64,000 bases of DNA from Roseiarcus sp963806935. Lineage in GTDB: Bacteria; Pseudomonadota; Alphaproteobacteria; Rhizobiales; Beijerinckiaceae. The notes beneath the pieces were generated by a model. It did not search any database and had not been told where the DNA came from. It saw only the letters and a program-made list of their open reading frames with translations. Below are positions 53,150-61,689 of the stretch, piece by piece. The stretch is from contig CAWEAT010000023.1 of assembly GCA_963806935.1 (NCBI GenBank), positions 1 through 64,000 on the forward strand. Direction: 5' to 3'. Every line of letters begins with the position of its first letter. Within the stretch, counting starts at the first letter, position 1. The position numbers were made by a program, and so were the translations under genes.

Positions 53150-54197
53150 GCGTCTCCTCAACGAACCGCCATATTCGCTCCGTCAGTCGGCGAAGGAGGC
53201 GATCCTCATCGAGGGGCTCAACGAGCTCACGCGCCACCACTATGAGAAGAGCCCGGAATATGCCCGGATTGTCGACGCCGCGTGGGGCGGGCTCCGGACC
53301 TATCGCGACATCGCGGAGATCCCCTATCTGCCGGTTGGCCTGTTCAAGGAAATGGAGCTGAAAAGCACCGCCACGCCCTCGTTCGTGATGCGCTCGAGCG
53401 GGACGACGGGCCAGCGAACGAGTCGCATCGTCATCGACAACGAGACGGCGCGCCGCCAGTCGGAGGCGCTGGTCGCTTCGTTTCGTCCCATTCTCGGGGG
53501 CCGCCGGCTGCCGTTTCTTGCGATCGACACCAAGGACGTGATCAAGCCGACCGATCTCACCGCGCGCGGCGGCGGCGTACTGGGCATGATGAAGTTCGGC
53601 GCCAAGACGACCTTCGCGCTCGATTCGCAATTGGAGTTCGACCGGCAGGCGGTCGAGACGTTCGTCAGCGCGAACGGCAAGGAGCCGTTTCTCATTTTCG
53701 GCTTCACGTTCCTCGTTTGGGACAAGCTGTACCGGACCTTCGCCGACGGCGAACTCGACCTTTCGAACGCCATTCTCATCCACTCCGGCGGCTGGAAAAA
53801 GCTCGAGGCCCAGAAGGTCTCGAACGCCGAGTTCCGGGCCGCGCTCAAGCGGCGGTTCGGCCTTGAAAGCCTCTTCAACTTCTATGGCTTCGTCGAGCAG
53901 ATCGGGTCGGTTTTCATCGAGGGGCCGGACGGATTGCTCTATCCGCCAAATTTCACCGACGTCATCGTCAGGCGGCCGCATAGCTGGGAGCCGGCGGCGA
54001 TCGGCGAGCAGGGGGTGATCCAGGTGGTGTCGCTCCTGCCGCGCTCCTATCCCGGACACAGCGTGCTGACCGAGGATCTGGGGGTGGTCGAGACGATCGA
54101 CGCCGGCGCCGGCGGCCGCTACGGCAAGGCCATTCGCGTCGTCGGACGCGCGCCGAAGACCGAACTGCGCGGCTGCAGCGACGTGATCGCGGCATGA
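53142..54197 (+). CDS. LuxE-family acyl-protein synthetase
   Basis: A 351-residue protein of the LuxE/PaaK-like fold. VMRSSGTTGQRTSRIVIDNE is the ATP-binding loop; LVWDKLYRTFADGELDLSNA and GGWKKLEAQKVSN are family segments; LNFYGFVEQIGSVFIEG follows. A cysteine near the C-terminus (Cys345 in LRGCSDVIAA) lies where LuxE carries its acyl group. In luminous bacteria LuxE activates a fatty acid and passes it to LuxC. Starts with GTG inside the end of the AMP-ligase gene. Confidence 0.9.
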   Translation: MFERLLNEPPYSLRQSAKEAILIEGLNELTRHHYEKSPEYARIVDAAWGGLRTYRDIAEIPYLPVGLFKEMELKSTATPSFVMRSSGTTGQRTSRIVIDNETARRQSEALVASFRPILGGRRLPFLAIDTKDVIKPTDLTARGGGVLGMMKFGAKTTFALDSQLEFDRQAVETFVSANGKEPFLIFGFTFLVWDKLYRTFADGELDLSNAILIHSGGWKKLEAQKVSNAEFRAALKRRFGLESLFNFYGFVEQIGSVFIEGPDGLLYPPNFTDVIVRRPHSWEPAAIGEQGVIQVVSLLPRSYPGHSVLTEDLGVVETIDAGAGGRYGKAIRVVGRAPKTELRGCSDVIAA

Positions 54198-54216
54198 GCC
54201 GGGCGAGGCAAGACGA

Positions 54217-55446
54217 ATGCTGACCGAGGTCATCGCTTACGGCGCCGGGGCGCGCGAAGCCGCCATCGACGACCAGGCGCTGTTGACGAAGCTCGGCGCA
54301 GCCCGCCAACGCCTGGCGGCGCCTTTCGCCGCGGAGCGCGTCGATCTCGTCGCGGGCGTGGCCGATACGCTTCTCGGCGAGAGGCGAGCCGCCGCCTCCG
54401 GTCCTGCCGCGCATTTCGCCTTCTGGACCCGCAAGGGCGCGCTCGCCAAGCTCGCCAAGAGCTTCGCCGCGCGCGTGCCCGAACACGCAATTGCGCGGCC
54501 GCGCGGCCTTGTCTTTCATCTGCCGCCGCAGAATGTCGAGACCGTCTTTCTCTATTCCTGGGTGCTCTCCTATCTGGCCGGAAACGCCAATATCGTGCGG
54601 CTCCCGCACGAGATCAGCGCTCGGATGCGGGCGATCGTCGATCTCTTTCTCGAACGCCTGCAAGCCTTGGGGGACGACAGCCAGCTGTTCGTCCACTATC
54701 CGTCTCAAGGCGATCTTGGGGCGAAGATTTCCGCGCTCAGCGATGCGCGCGTCGTCTGGGGCGGCGACGCCAAGGTTGCGCTGTTCGCGCCCCTGCCCTT
54801 GCGCAACGGGGGAAAGTCGATCTGGTTCGGCGACCGGTTCTCGTTCTCGACCATCAAGGGCGAGGCTCTCGGCCAGCTGGACGGCGCCGCGCTTAACGCG
54901 CTCGCCAAAAAGCTGCACAACGACATTTTCGTCTTCGACCAGATGGCCTGCTCGTCGCCGCACGCGCTTTATGTCGTCGGCGAAGCGGCGGCTCATTCGG
55001 CGCCGGTCCGGCGCCTCCTCGACGCCTCCGCGCTCGAATGGACGATGGACGATCCCGCCGGCCGGGTCGGCCACGCGATCGGCAAGATGACGGCGGCGTT
55101 CTACGCCGCGGCGAACGGACGCGCTTCGTCCGTCCATTGGCAGAACACGCAGTTGACCAGCATCGTCGCGAGCGCGGCGCAGCGGCAGGACACGCGGGTC
55201 GGCGGGGGTTTCCTAAGCGTCATATTCGTGCCTTCGCTCGCGGAGGTCGCAGGCTTCATCCGCGACAGCGACCAGACGATCACCTATTTCGGCTGGGACC
55301 GCGGCGAGATCGAAGCGGTCGCCGCCTCGCGCGCCGGGCCCGGCGTCTCGCGCTGGGCGCCGATCGGGACCGCGCTCGATTTCGATTTCATCTGGGACGG
55401 CTACGATATTCCGTTCGAGCTGACGCGGCTCGTGCGCGTGAGTTAG
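54217..55446 (+). CDS. LuxC-family acyl-CoA reductase
   Basis: A 409-residue aldehyde-dehydrogenase-fold protein of the LuxC family. FHLPPQNVETVFLYSWVLSY and LAGNANIVRLPHEISARM are the nucleotide-binding region; the catalytic Cys245 is in VFDQMACSSPHALYV; ITYFGWDRGEIEAVAASR is a late family motif. LuxC reduces the acyl group presented by LuxE to an aldehyde with NADPH. It follows LuxE after 19 bases, and the operon ends at the palindromic element downstream. There are no luxA, luxB or luxD genes in the window. Confidence 0.92.
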   Translation: MLTEVIAYGAGAREAAIDDQALLTKLGAARQRLAAPFAAERVDLVAGVADTLLGERRAAASGPAAHFAFWTRKGALAKLAKSFAARVPEHAIARPRGLVFHLPPQNVETVFLYSWVLSYLAGNANIVRLPHEISARMRAIVDLFLERLQALGDDSQLFVHYPSQGDLGAKISALSDARVVWGGDAKVALFAPLPLRNGGKSIWFGDRFSFSTIKGEALGQLDGAALNALAKKLHNDIFVFDQMACSSPHALYVVGEAAAHSAPVRRLLDASALEWTMDDPAGRVGHAIGKMTAAFYAAANGRASSVHWQNTQLTSIVASAAQRQDTRVGGGFLSVIFVPSLAEVAGFIRDSDQTITYFGWDRGEIEAVAASRAGPGVSRWAPIGTALDFDFIWDGYDIPFELTRLVRVS

Positions 55447-55447
55447 T

Positions 55448-55516
55448 TGTCATGCCCGCGACCGCGGGCATCCAGAAGCGTGCGACTCTGGATCCCCGCG
55501 GTGCGCGGGGATGACA
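55448..55516. repeat. 69-bp palindromic intergenic repeat
   Basis: Two perfect stems, ATGCCCGCG-AC-CGCGGGCAT (55452-55471) and ATCCCCGCG-GTG-CGCGGGGAT (55492-55512), are enclosed by TGTCAT/ATGACA and joined by TCCAGA/TCTGGA. The type, reading TCATGCCCGCG ... GCGGGGATGAC, is a widespread dispersed repeat in Rhizobiales. It sits between converging genes and may act as a two-way terminator. Confidence 0.75.
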
Positions 55517-55526
55517 AAACCGCGGC

Positions 55527-56078
55527 TCACTGCCGCAGGATCAGCAACCCGTCGCGCTGCTCGACGCTGACGAGGCGCTTGAGAAAGCTCTCGCCGAGCA
55601 GATTCACCTCTCCCGCCTCCGGCGCGAGAATGAGGGCCTCAACGTCGTTCATATAGATGCCGCCGAAGCTGACGTGAGTAAGCACGGCGGGCGAAGCTTT
55701 CGACCTGCCGTTGGCGGTCTGGATGGCGCGCTCGCGTTCTCCCGAGCGAGCAAGGCCCAGCCGTGCGGCGGTCGAAGCGGAGACGACCACGTCGCTTGCG
55801 CCGGTGTCGACCAGCATCCGGACCGGCACGCCGTTGACGAGCGCGTCGGCCGCATATTGGCCCCGTCCGTCGGCCCGAAGCGCGGTCTCGCGATACGAGT
55901 ACACCCGGTGACGAGCGTCCCCTTCCGCAGCGGCATTATCGGAGGGCGGGAGGACCGCGGCCGGAGCGGGCGCCGCGGCGACAGGCGCCGGCGCGGGCAG
56001 CCGATCCAAGAGCGAGAATGAGCCAAGCAACGCCGCCGTCACGCACAGCGTCGCTACAAAGACCACGCGCCCGAACAT
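55527..56078 (-). CDS. Retropepsin-like aspartic protease, membrane anchored
   Basis: A 183-residue protein with an N-terminal membrane anchor (VVFVATLCVTAALLGSF), a Pro/Ala linker, and a TIGR02281-type retropepsin domain: the catalytic motif VRMLVDTGASDVVVSAST, the flap ERAIQTANGRSKAS and NLLGESFLKRL. The active unit would be a dimer in the periplasm. Substrates of this family are unknown. The ATG at 56078 fits the anchor. Confidence 0.88.
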   Translation of the reverse strand: MFGRVVFVATLCVTAALLGSFSLLDRLPAPAPVAAAPAPAAVLPPSDNAAAEGDARHRVYSYRETALRADGRGQYAADALVNGVPVRMLVDTGASDVVVSASTAARLGLARSGERERAIQTANGRSKASPAVLTHVSFGGIYMNDVEALILAPEAGEVNLLGESFLKRLVSVEQRDGLLILRQ

Positions 56079-56214
56079 TCCGCCTCCGCGATGGCGCCGC
56101 GGCGCCAACTACGGAGCATCGCGCTCAAACGCGAAGATCGGGTGAACCGATTGGCGCAATTCCTCAGTATTTCGCGACGATCTCGCCGGCCCCACGACGA
56201 GGGCCGGAAGTCCG

Positions 56215-57525
56215 TCACAGATACCGGTTGAGCAGGTTCTCGTAGAACTCCTGCCGGCCCGACCTCGGCTTCGGGTCAATCTTTTCCTTGGCGACCCGCG
56301 CCGCGATGTCGTCGAGCGTCGCGCCCTTCTTCAGCATCGCCTGCGCCGCGGGCTTGTCCCAGCCGGCGTAGCGCTCGGCGCGAGCGGCGTCGAACTTGCC
56401 GTCCTCGATCAGATGCGCGGCTGCGACCAGCGCTGCGGCGCAGGCGTCGATGCCGCCGATATGGCCGAGCAGCAAGTCGCCCGGGTCGATCGACTGCCGG
56501 CGCACCTTCGAATCGAAGTTGAAGCCGCCCGGCGCGAGGCCGCCCTGCTTGAGGATGAAATAGAGCGCCGGCACGAGCTCGGGCGCGTTGTTGGGGAACT
56601 GGTCGGTGTCCCAGCCGGACTGGTAGTCGTTGCGGTTGGCGTCGATGGAGCCCAGCATCCCGAGCGAGGACGCGAGCGCGATCTCATGCTCGAAAGAATG
56701 GTGAGCCAGCACCGCATGGCCGACCTCGAGGTTGAGCTTGACCTCGCGCTCGAGCCCGAAACGCTGCAGGAAGCCGAACACGGTCGCAGCGTCGTAGTCG
56801 TACTGGTGCTTGGTCGGCTCCTGCGGCTTGGGCTCGACCAGGAGCACGCCCTTGAAGCCGATCTTGTGCTTGTAGTCGACGACCATCGACAGAAAGCGTC
56901 CGGCCTGCTCCTGTTCGCGGCGCAGGTCGGTGTTGAGCAGCGTCTCGTAGCCCTCGCGGCCGCCCCATAGAACGTAATTCGCGCCGCCGAGCTTGTGGGT
57001 GGCGTCGAGCACGTTCTTCACCTGCGCGGCGGCATAGGCGAAAACGTCCGGATCGGGATTGGTCGCCGCGCCGGACATGTAGCGCGGATGGCTGAAGAGA
57101 TTGGCGGTGCCCCAAAGGAGCTTCACCCCGGTCGCCTGCATTTTCTTGGCGAAAATATCGGTCATCTCGGCGAGGTTCTTGCCGAACTCGGCCAGATTCG
57201 CGCCCTCCGGAACCACGTCGCGATCGTGGAAGGCGAAGAACGGGAAGCCGAGGGTGGTGAACATTTCGAACGCCACGTCCGCCTTGGCCCGCGCGCCCTT
57301 CATCGTCTCGCCGTCCCAGGGCCGCTCGAAGGTCGGCGCGCCGAACATGTCGGTGCCGAGCCAGGCGAAATTGTGCCAGTAGCAGACGGCTGGACGCAGC
57401 CAGTCGGCCATCGTCTTGCCCATGACGACCTTCTTCGGGTCGTAGTGGCGGAAGGCGTAGGGGTTGTCGCTCTTCGGCCCCTCGTATTTCACCGGCTTGA
57501 TGTCGCCGAAGAATGGCTTGCTCAT
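56215..57525 (-). CDS. xylA: Xylose isomerase
   Basis: A 436-residue enzyme interconverting xylose and xylulose. FERPWDGETMKGARAKADVA, FFAFHDRDVVPEG (catalytic His), LLVEPKPQEPTKHQYDYD (metal Glu), VKLNLEVGHAVLAHHSFEHE and GSIDANRNDYQSGWDTDQFP (metal Asp/Glu) are all present. Strong GGGAGGAG ribosome-binding site before the ATG. No other xylose gene is nearby. Confidence 0.97.
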   Translation of the reverse strand: MSKPFFGDIKPVKYEGPKSDNPYAFRHYDPKKVVMGKTMADWLRPAVCYWHNFAWLGTDMFGAPTFERPWDGETMKGARAKADVAFEMFTTLGFPFFAFHDRDVVPEGANLAEFGKNLAEMTDIFAKKMQATGVKLLWGTANLFSHPRYMSGAATNPDPDVFAYAAAQVKNVLDATHKLGGANYVLWGGREGYETLLNTDLRREQEQAGRFLSMVVDYKHKIGFKGVLLVEPKPQEPTKHQYDYDAATVFGFLQRFGLEREVKLNLEVGHAVLAHHSFEHEIALASSLGMLGSIDANRNDYQSGWDTDQFPNNAPELVPALYFILKQGGLAPGGFNFDSKVRRQSIDPGDLLLGHIGGIDACAAALVAAAHLIEDGKFDAARAERYAGWDKPAAQAMLKKGATLDDIAARVAKEKIDPKPRSGRQEFYENLLNRYL

Positions 57526-57736
57526 TTGGCTCCTCCCGGACAGCGGCCTGTTCGTAGCGTCCGGGCGGCCCGTTGTCACGCGGCGCGCAAGCCGTGACTC
57601 GCGCTTTGTCGGCCGGACAGGGATTGAGCTCTGTTCGCCCGCGGCCTCCCGGGGTAGGATCATCGCCAGGGAGAGTTCCGCAATCGACGCCATCCTCACG
57701 TGATGCGCCGCTCACCGCACATCCTGGAAGAAAGCC

Positions 57737-58258
57737 ATGCCCAGCAAGCGACGTTTCAATCTCATCGCCCTTTGTGCAAGCATTTTGTGTGCAAGCATTC
57801 TTGCAGGCCCGGCGGCAGCAAACATAAGGTACACGTTTACGAGCGACCGCGGAAGCTTTGTGTACGATTCCGTCTCATTTTTTGAAGGAGGAAGCCTTTC
57901 CGCCGGCGATCTTGTAAAATACTCTGGGGACTTCGAAGATGTATACTTTGGAAATTCCTATATTCTGCTTGTCAACGCCGCCTGCAGAATCGCGGATGAT
58001 TGCTTCGAGGCCACCTTTGGTCTGAGCGGCATTTTCCAGACTCTCGGTACTTACTACGCCTCCGACGGCGGCGCGGAAATCGTTATCTCCCAAGTCACCG
58101 CCGGCGAACCCGCTCCAGAGCTCTCCACATGGGCCTTGCTGGCGGTCGGTTTCGCCGGCCTCGCCTTCGCGAGGAACCGCATCCGAGTAAGTGCAGAACG
58201 ACTTTCCGAGAAATACCGCAGCACGTCGCGCCAAAATCCGGCGCGTCCGTTCGGGTGA
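57737..58258 (+). CDS. PEP-CTERM sorted secreted protein
   Basis: A 173-residue exported protein: signal peptide (FNLIALCASILCASILAGPA), a mature domain with two cysteines (NAACRIADDCFEATF), and a C-terminal sorting signal PELSTWALLAVGFAGLAFAR ending in a basic tail. The signal matches the PEP-CTERM pattern in its proteobacterial P-E-x-S-T-W-A form, where an exosortase cleaves and anchors or releases the protein. The long tail after the Arg patch is unusual. Neither the exosortase nor its partners are in the window. Confidence 0.8.
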   Translation: MPSKRRFNLIALCASILCASILAGPAAANIRYTFTSDRGSFVYDSVSFFEGGSLSAGDLVKYSGDFEDVYFGNSYILLVNAACRIADDCFEATFGLSGIFQTLGTYYASDGGAEIVISQVTAGEPAPELSTWALLAVGFAGLAFARNRIRVSAERLSEKYRSTSRQNPARPFG

Positions 58259-58340
58259 CCTCCCGGCGCGTCGTTCGGGACGCGCTTTGGCGCTCCACAG
58301 GACGAGGGGGCCGCGCGATTCAGCCGGACTGCAACACGCT

Positions 58341-58640
58341 CTAAACGTGCCGAAAGATGTGATCGCGCGCTTCGCCAGAAATACAGAGTCCATGAACCTT
58401 GGCGTTGGCCGCACGCCATTCCGCGTGGCCCATCGCTTTATCAATAAGTTCTTCCATATGATCCAAATCCTTGTAATTGCTTATCACAGCGATTTCTCCG
58501 ACGACTCCTCCGACGGTCATAGCGATATGGAGATCCATGTCGCACGCCTTTGCGCCATGCGCGACCGAGGTTCGCAGAGCTTCCATCAATTCAAAAGCTT
58601 TGCCCGGTTGCGGCCTATAAGTGCGTATTGCGGTGATCAT
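58341..58640 (-). CDS. Small dimeric alpha/beta-barrel-like protein
   Basis: A 99-residue protein beginning MITAIRTYRPQPGKAFELME, with DLHIAMTVGGVVGEIAVISN and a central helix DHMEELIDKAMGHAEWRAAN. The layout (strand, helix, strand, strand, helix) fits the NIPSNAP or ABM-type barrel. No exact family recognised. It converges on the PEP-CTERM gene. Confidence 0.6.
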   Translation of the reverse strand: MITAIRTYRPQPGKAFELMEALRTSVAHGAKACDMDLHIAMTVGGVVGEIAVISNYKDLDHMEELIDKAMGHAEWRAANAKVHGLCISGEARDHIFRHV

Positions 58641-58894
58641 GATTGTTCTCCGATGAACGGGGTTGCTGGCCGGCGACTGGGTCAGGACTCCCCCTCAGAC
58701 CTATCACAGCGTCGCTTGCTTGTCGGCGACAGCCGGGACCGGCCGAGCGCCTCGCCTATCTGCTGGGTGCAAGGCTGCCAACTGACCGGCGACCCGCTGG
58801 CGCGGTAGGCGAATCCCCCACGAGTGCCGACAGGGAAAACGGCAGCCCGTTTATAGCGGCGGAATGCATAGGAATTATCGCCTTCGGCGAAAGT

Positions 58895-60139
58895 TCAGGC
58901 GGCGCGAAAGTCGCGCACGAACCGGGTCAGCGCCGCGAGCCCGAGCGCGCAATCCTCGAGAGTGATCAATTCGAGCGGATTGTGGCTGACGCCGCCCTTG
59001 CATCGCACGAACAGCATGCCGGCCGGACAGAGCTCGCCCATCGCCATCGCATCGTGCCCGGCCCCGGACGGCAACAGGCGGGGCGGGACGCCGACCGCTT
59101 CGACCGCCCTTATCAAGCCGGCGATGATGCTCGGGTCGCACGCGAAGGCGTTCGCGTCGTGCGTCCTGGCCACCGCGACCTTGACCCCGCGCTCGGCGGC
59201 GATCGCGGCGATCCGCGCGTCGAGGTCGGCGAGGGCCGCGGCCCGGCGCTTGTCGTCGGGCGAGCGAAGGTCGATCGAGAACTGGACATGGCCGGGGATG
59301 ACATTGGTCGCGTCGGGCCAGACGTCGAAGCGGCCGACCGTCGCCACCAGGCTCTCCTCGCTGCGCGCGCGCGCCTCGATCGCAAGCGCCATCTCCGCCG
59401 CGGCGGTCAGCGCATCGCGGCGCAAGCGCATCGGCGTCGCGCCGGCGTGTCCGGCGACGCCGTCCACCCCGACGTCGAGCCGGGTCGCGCCATTGATCGC
59501 GGTCACGATGCCGAGCGGCAGCCCCTCGGCCTCGAGGGTCGGTCCCTGCTCGATATGCGCTTCGACGAATGCTGCGACGCCCTTCCGCCGGATCGACCCC
59601 GTGCGGTCGGGGTCGCCGCCGAAGGCCGTGAGCGCGTCGCGCATCGAGACGCCGGCGGAGTCGCGCTGGTCGAGCGCGTCCTCCGGATACGTCCCGGCGA
59701 GCGCGCGCGAGCCGGTGAGCGTGGTGCGGAAGCGAACGCCCTCCTCGTCGCCGAAGGCGACGATTTCGATCGCGTGATCGAGGCGCTCGCCGCGCCTGGC
59801 CAATTCCTCGACCACCGCGAGCGCGGCCAGCGCGCCGTAATTTCCGTCATAGCGTCCGGCGTCGCGGACGGTGTCGATATGCGAGCCCAGCATCAGCGCC
59901 GGGGCGCCCGCACGCCTGCCCTCATAGCGCGCCGCCACGTTGCCCGCCGCGTCGATCGCAGCCTCGAGCCCGGCCTCGCCGCACCAGCCGATGAAGGCCT
60001 GCGCGGCGCCCCGATGCGCGTCCGAAAGAAAGAGCCGCGTCAGGCGTCGCGGCTCGTCGCTGAAGGCCGCGAACGCGTCGAGCCTCGCCATCAGCCGCCG
60101 GCCGGCGGCGAGATCGGCGTCCGCTATTTTTGCGCCCAT
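58895..60139 (-). CDS. Allantoate amidohydrolase family (M20/hydantoinase-carbamoylase)
   Basis: A 414-residue metallo-amidohydrolase. LMLGSHIDTVRDAGRYDGNY (metal His and Asp), VAFGDEEGVRFRTTLTGSRA (metal Glu pair), VEAHIEQGPTLEAEGLPLGI (metal His) and LLPSGAGHDAMAMGELCPAG, the M20 dimerisation and catalytic layout of AllC and N-carbamoyl-amino-acid hydrolases. With PuuD directly upstream, allantoate deimination in purine breakdown is the best guess. The ATG overlaps the PuuD stop by one base. Confidence 0.88.
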   Translation of the reverse strand: MGAKIADADLAAGRRLMARLDAFAAFSDEPRRLTRLFLSDAHRGAAQAFIGWCGEAGLEAAIDAAGNVAARYEGRRAGAPALMLGSHIDTVRDAGRYDGNYGALAALAVVEELARRGERLDHAIEIVAFGDEEGVRFRTTLTGSRALAGTYPEDALDQRDSAGVSMRDALTAFGGDPDRTGSIRRKGVAAFVEAHIEQGPTLEAEGLPLGIVTAINGATRLDVGVDGVAGHAGATPMRLRRDALTAAAEMALAIEARARSEESLVATVGRFDVWPDATNVIPGHVQFSIDLRSPDDKRRAAALADLDARIAAIAAERGVKVAVARTHDANAFACDPSIIAGLIRAVEAVGVPPRLLPSGAGHDAMAMGELCPAGMLFVRCKGGVSHNPLELITLEDCALGLAALTRFVRDFRAA

Positions 60140-61383
60140 CAGTTCTGCGCCGTCTCGACGCCGAGCCAGCGCGCCAGCGTCTTGCGCTCGTCATCCGTCA
60201 TCTGGCTGAAGTTGTTGGGCGGCATGGCGTGGGTCAGAACCGCCTGCTGCCGGATCGCCGCGGCGAAGCGCGCGATGTGCTCCGGCGTATCGAGCAGGAC
60301 GCCTTTCGGCGCCTCGCCGATCCAGTCCATCGGCTGAGCCGCGTGGCACATCATGCAGCGGGTCTGCACGATGTCGACAACCTCCTGCGGCGCCTTTGGC
60401 TCATCGAGACTCGCGGTCTCGGCCGGAAGATCCGCGAGCCCCATGAGCGAGCGCATGCCGGGCGAAGCCGTCGCGGCGAAGCCGAAGGCGCAAAGGATGG
60501 CGACTGTCGCCACTCCCCACGCCCACCACGGCGCCCGGTCGTGATCGAGATGCCAGACGTTGTAGAAATACCGCACCATCGCGCCCGCGACGATCACGCA
60601 GGTAACGATGGCAGGGATGGCGCGCGGATTGGAGAAGGTCGAAGGCGTATGATTCGACAGCATCAAAAACACCACCGGGAGCGTGATGTAGTTGTTGTGA
60701 GTCGAACGGATCTTCGAGCTCTTGCCCCATGCGGGATCGGGCTTCTGGCCGGCCATCAGCGCAGCCACGCTTTTCCGCTGGTTCGGCATGATGACGAAGA
60801 ACACATTGGCGGTCATGATCGTCGCCATGAGCGCTCCGGTGTGGATCAGCGCGCCGCGTCCGGAAAAGAACAGGGTGAAGACCCAGCTCGTCGCCACGAC
60901 ATAGCCGAAGCCGACGACGCCGAGCAGCGGCTCGTTGTTCGCGAGCGGCGAGCGGCACAGGAAGTCGTAGACGAGCCAGCCGAGCGCGAGCGCCACGATC
61001 CCGATCGCCGCCGCCTGCCAGGGCTCGAGCGCCATCACGGCCGGATCGATCAGATAGAGCTGCGACTGGCCGTAATAGACCCAGCAGAGCAGCGCGAAGC
61101 CGCTCATCCAGGTCCAGTAGGACTGCCACTTGTGCCAGATGAGGTGCTCGGGCAGCGACGAGGGAGCAAGGAGATACTTCCGCATCTCGTAGAATCCGCC
61201 GCCATGCACCTGCCACGAGGTTCCGGCCAGCGCCGGATCGTCGCGGGCCTGTTTGCGCAAGCTGGCGTCGAGATGCATGAAAAAGAACGATCCGCCGATC
61301 CACGCGATCGCGGCGATCACATGCAGCCAGCGGATCAGCGCCGACCCCCATTCCCAGCCAAAGGTCTCCAGAGCCCCCATCAA
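60139..61383 (-). CDS. puuD: Urate oxidase PuuD (membrane protein with cytochrome c domain)
   Basis: A 414-residue protein. Eight membrane helices (ALIRWLHVIAAIAWIGGSFF, WTWMSGFALLCWVYYGQ, VVATSWVFTLFFSGRGALIH, ATIMTANVFFVIMPNQRKSV) form the PuuD/DUF989 urate-oxidising unit, followed by a C-terminal c-type cytochrome domain with TRCMMCHAAQPMDW (CxxCH) and a later Met ligand in HAMPPNNF. It oxidises urate to 5-hydroxyisourate and passes electrons to the chain. Coupled to the allantoate amidohydrolase. Confidence 0.93.
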   Translation of the reverse strand: MMGALETFGWEWGSALIRWLHVIAAIAWIGGSFFFMHLDASLRKQARDDPALAGTSWQVHGGGFYEMRKYLLAPSSLPEHLIWHKWQSYWTWMSGFALLCWVYYGQSQLYLIDPAVMALEPWQAAAIGIVALALGWLVYDFLCRSPLANNEPLLGVVGFGYVVATSWVFTLFFSGRGALIHTGALMATIMTANVFFVIMPNQRKSVAALMAGQKPDPAWGKSSKIRSTHNNYITLPVVFLMLSNHTPSTFSNPRAIPAIVTCVIVAGAMVRYFYNVWHLDHDRAPWWAWGVATVAILCAFGFAATASPGMRSLMGLADLPAETASLDEPKAPQEVVDIVQTRCMMCHAAQPMDWIGEAPKGVLLDTPEHIARFAAAIRQQAVLTHAMPPNNFSQMTDDERKTLARWLGVETAQN

Positions 61384-61689
61384 CCCGATCTCCTCCGGGC
61401 GATCAGGTTCGCGCCGGCTGAGATCACGATAATGGCGGCGGCGCGGTTTGGGTAGGGCGTGGGGCGGGCAAGAAGCGCCGAAAGATTGCGAGGCTCGCTA
61501 ATCGCGGCCCGAACTGCTAACCCGCCTTTAACCCTATCAGAGTCTTAATCGGCGACGAGAAAATCAGGCTTTTCCGGCGTCCGGCAAAAGCCCAAGTTTC
61601 GGCCGATTTGCGGCGCAGACCCCGGCCCGCTCGCGTTTTCCCGCCGTGGCCGCGCGGTTCCGCCGCCCAACATAAGGTTGCCTCCCCCG
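61384..61689. other. Divergent intergenic region between puuD and tolQ
   Basis: The 306-base gap carries promoters for both directions. CTAA-CCCGCCT-TTAA at 61517-61531 is close to a CtrA box (TTAA-N7-TTAA) with one mismatch and is the only pattern that I can name. No gene is supported. Confidence 0.45.

Noticed and set aside
50311..55446. Bioluminescence operon
   Set aside because: LuxC- and LuxE-like genes are present, but luxA, luxB and luxD are not, and the SDR, AMP-ligase and acyltransferase are foreign to lux operons.
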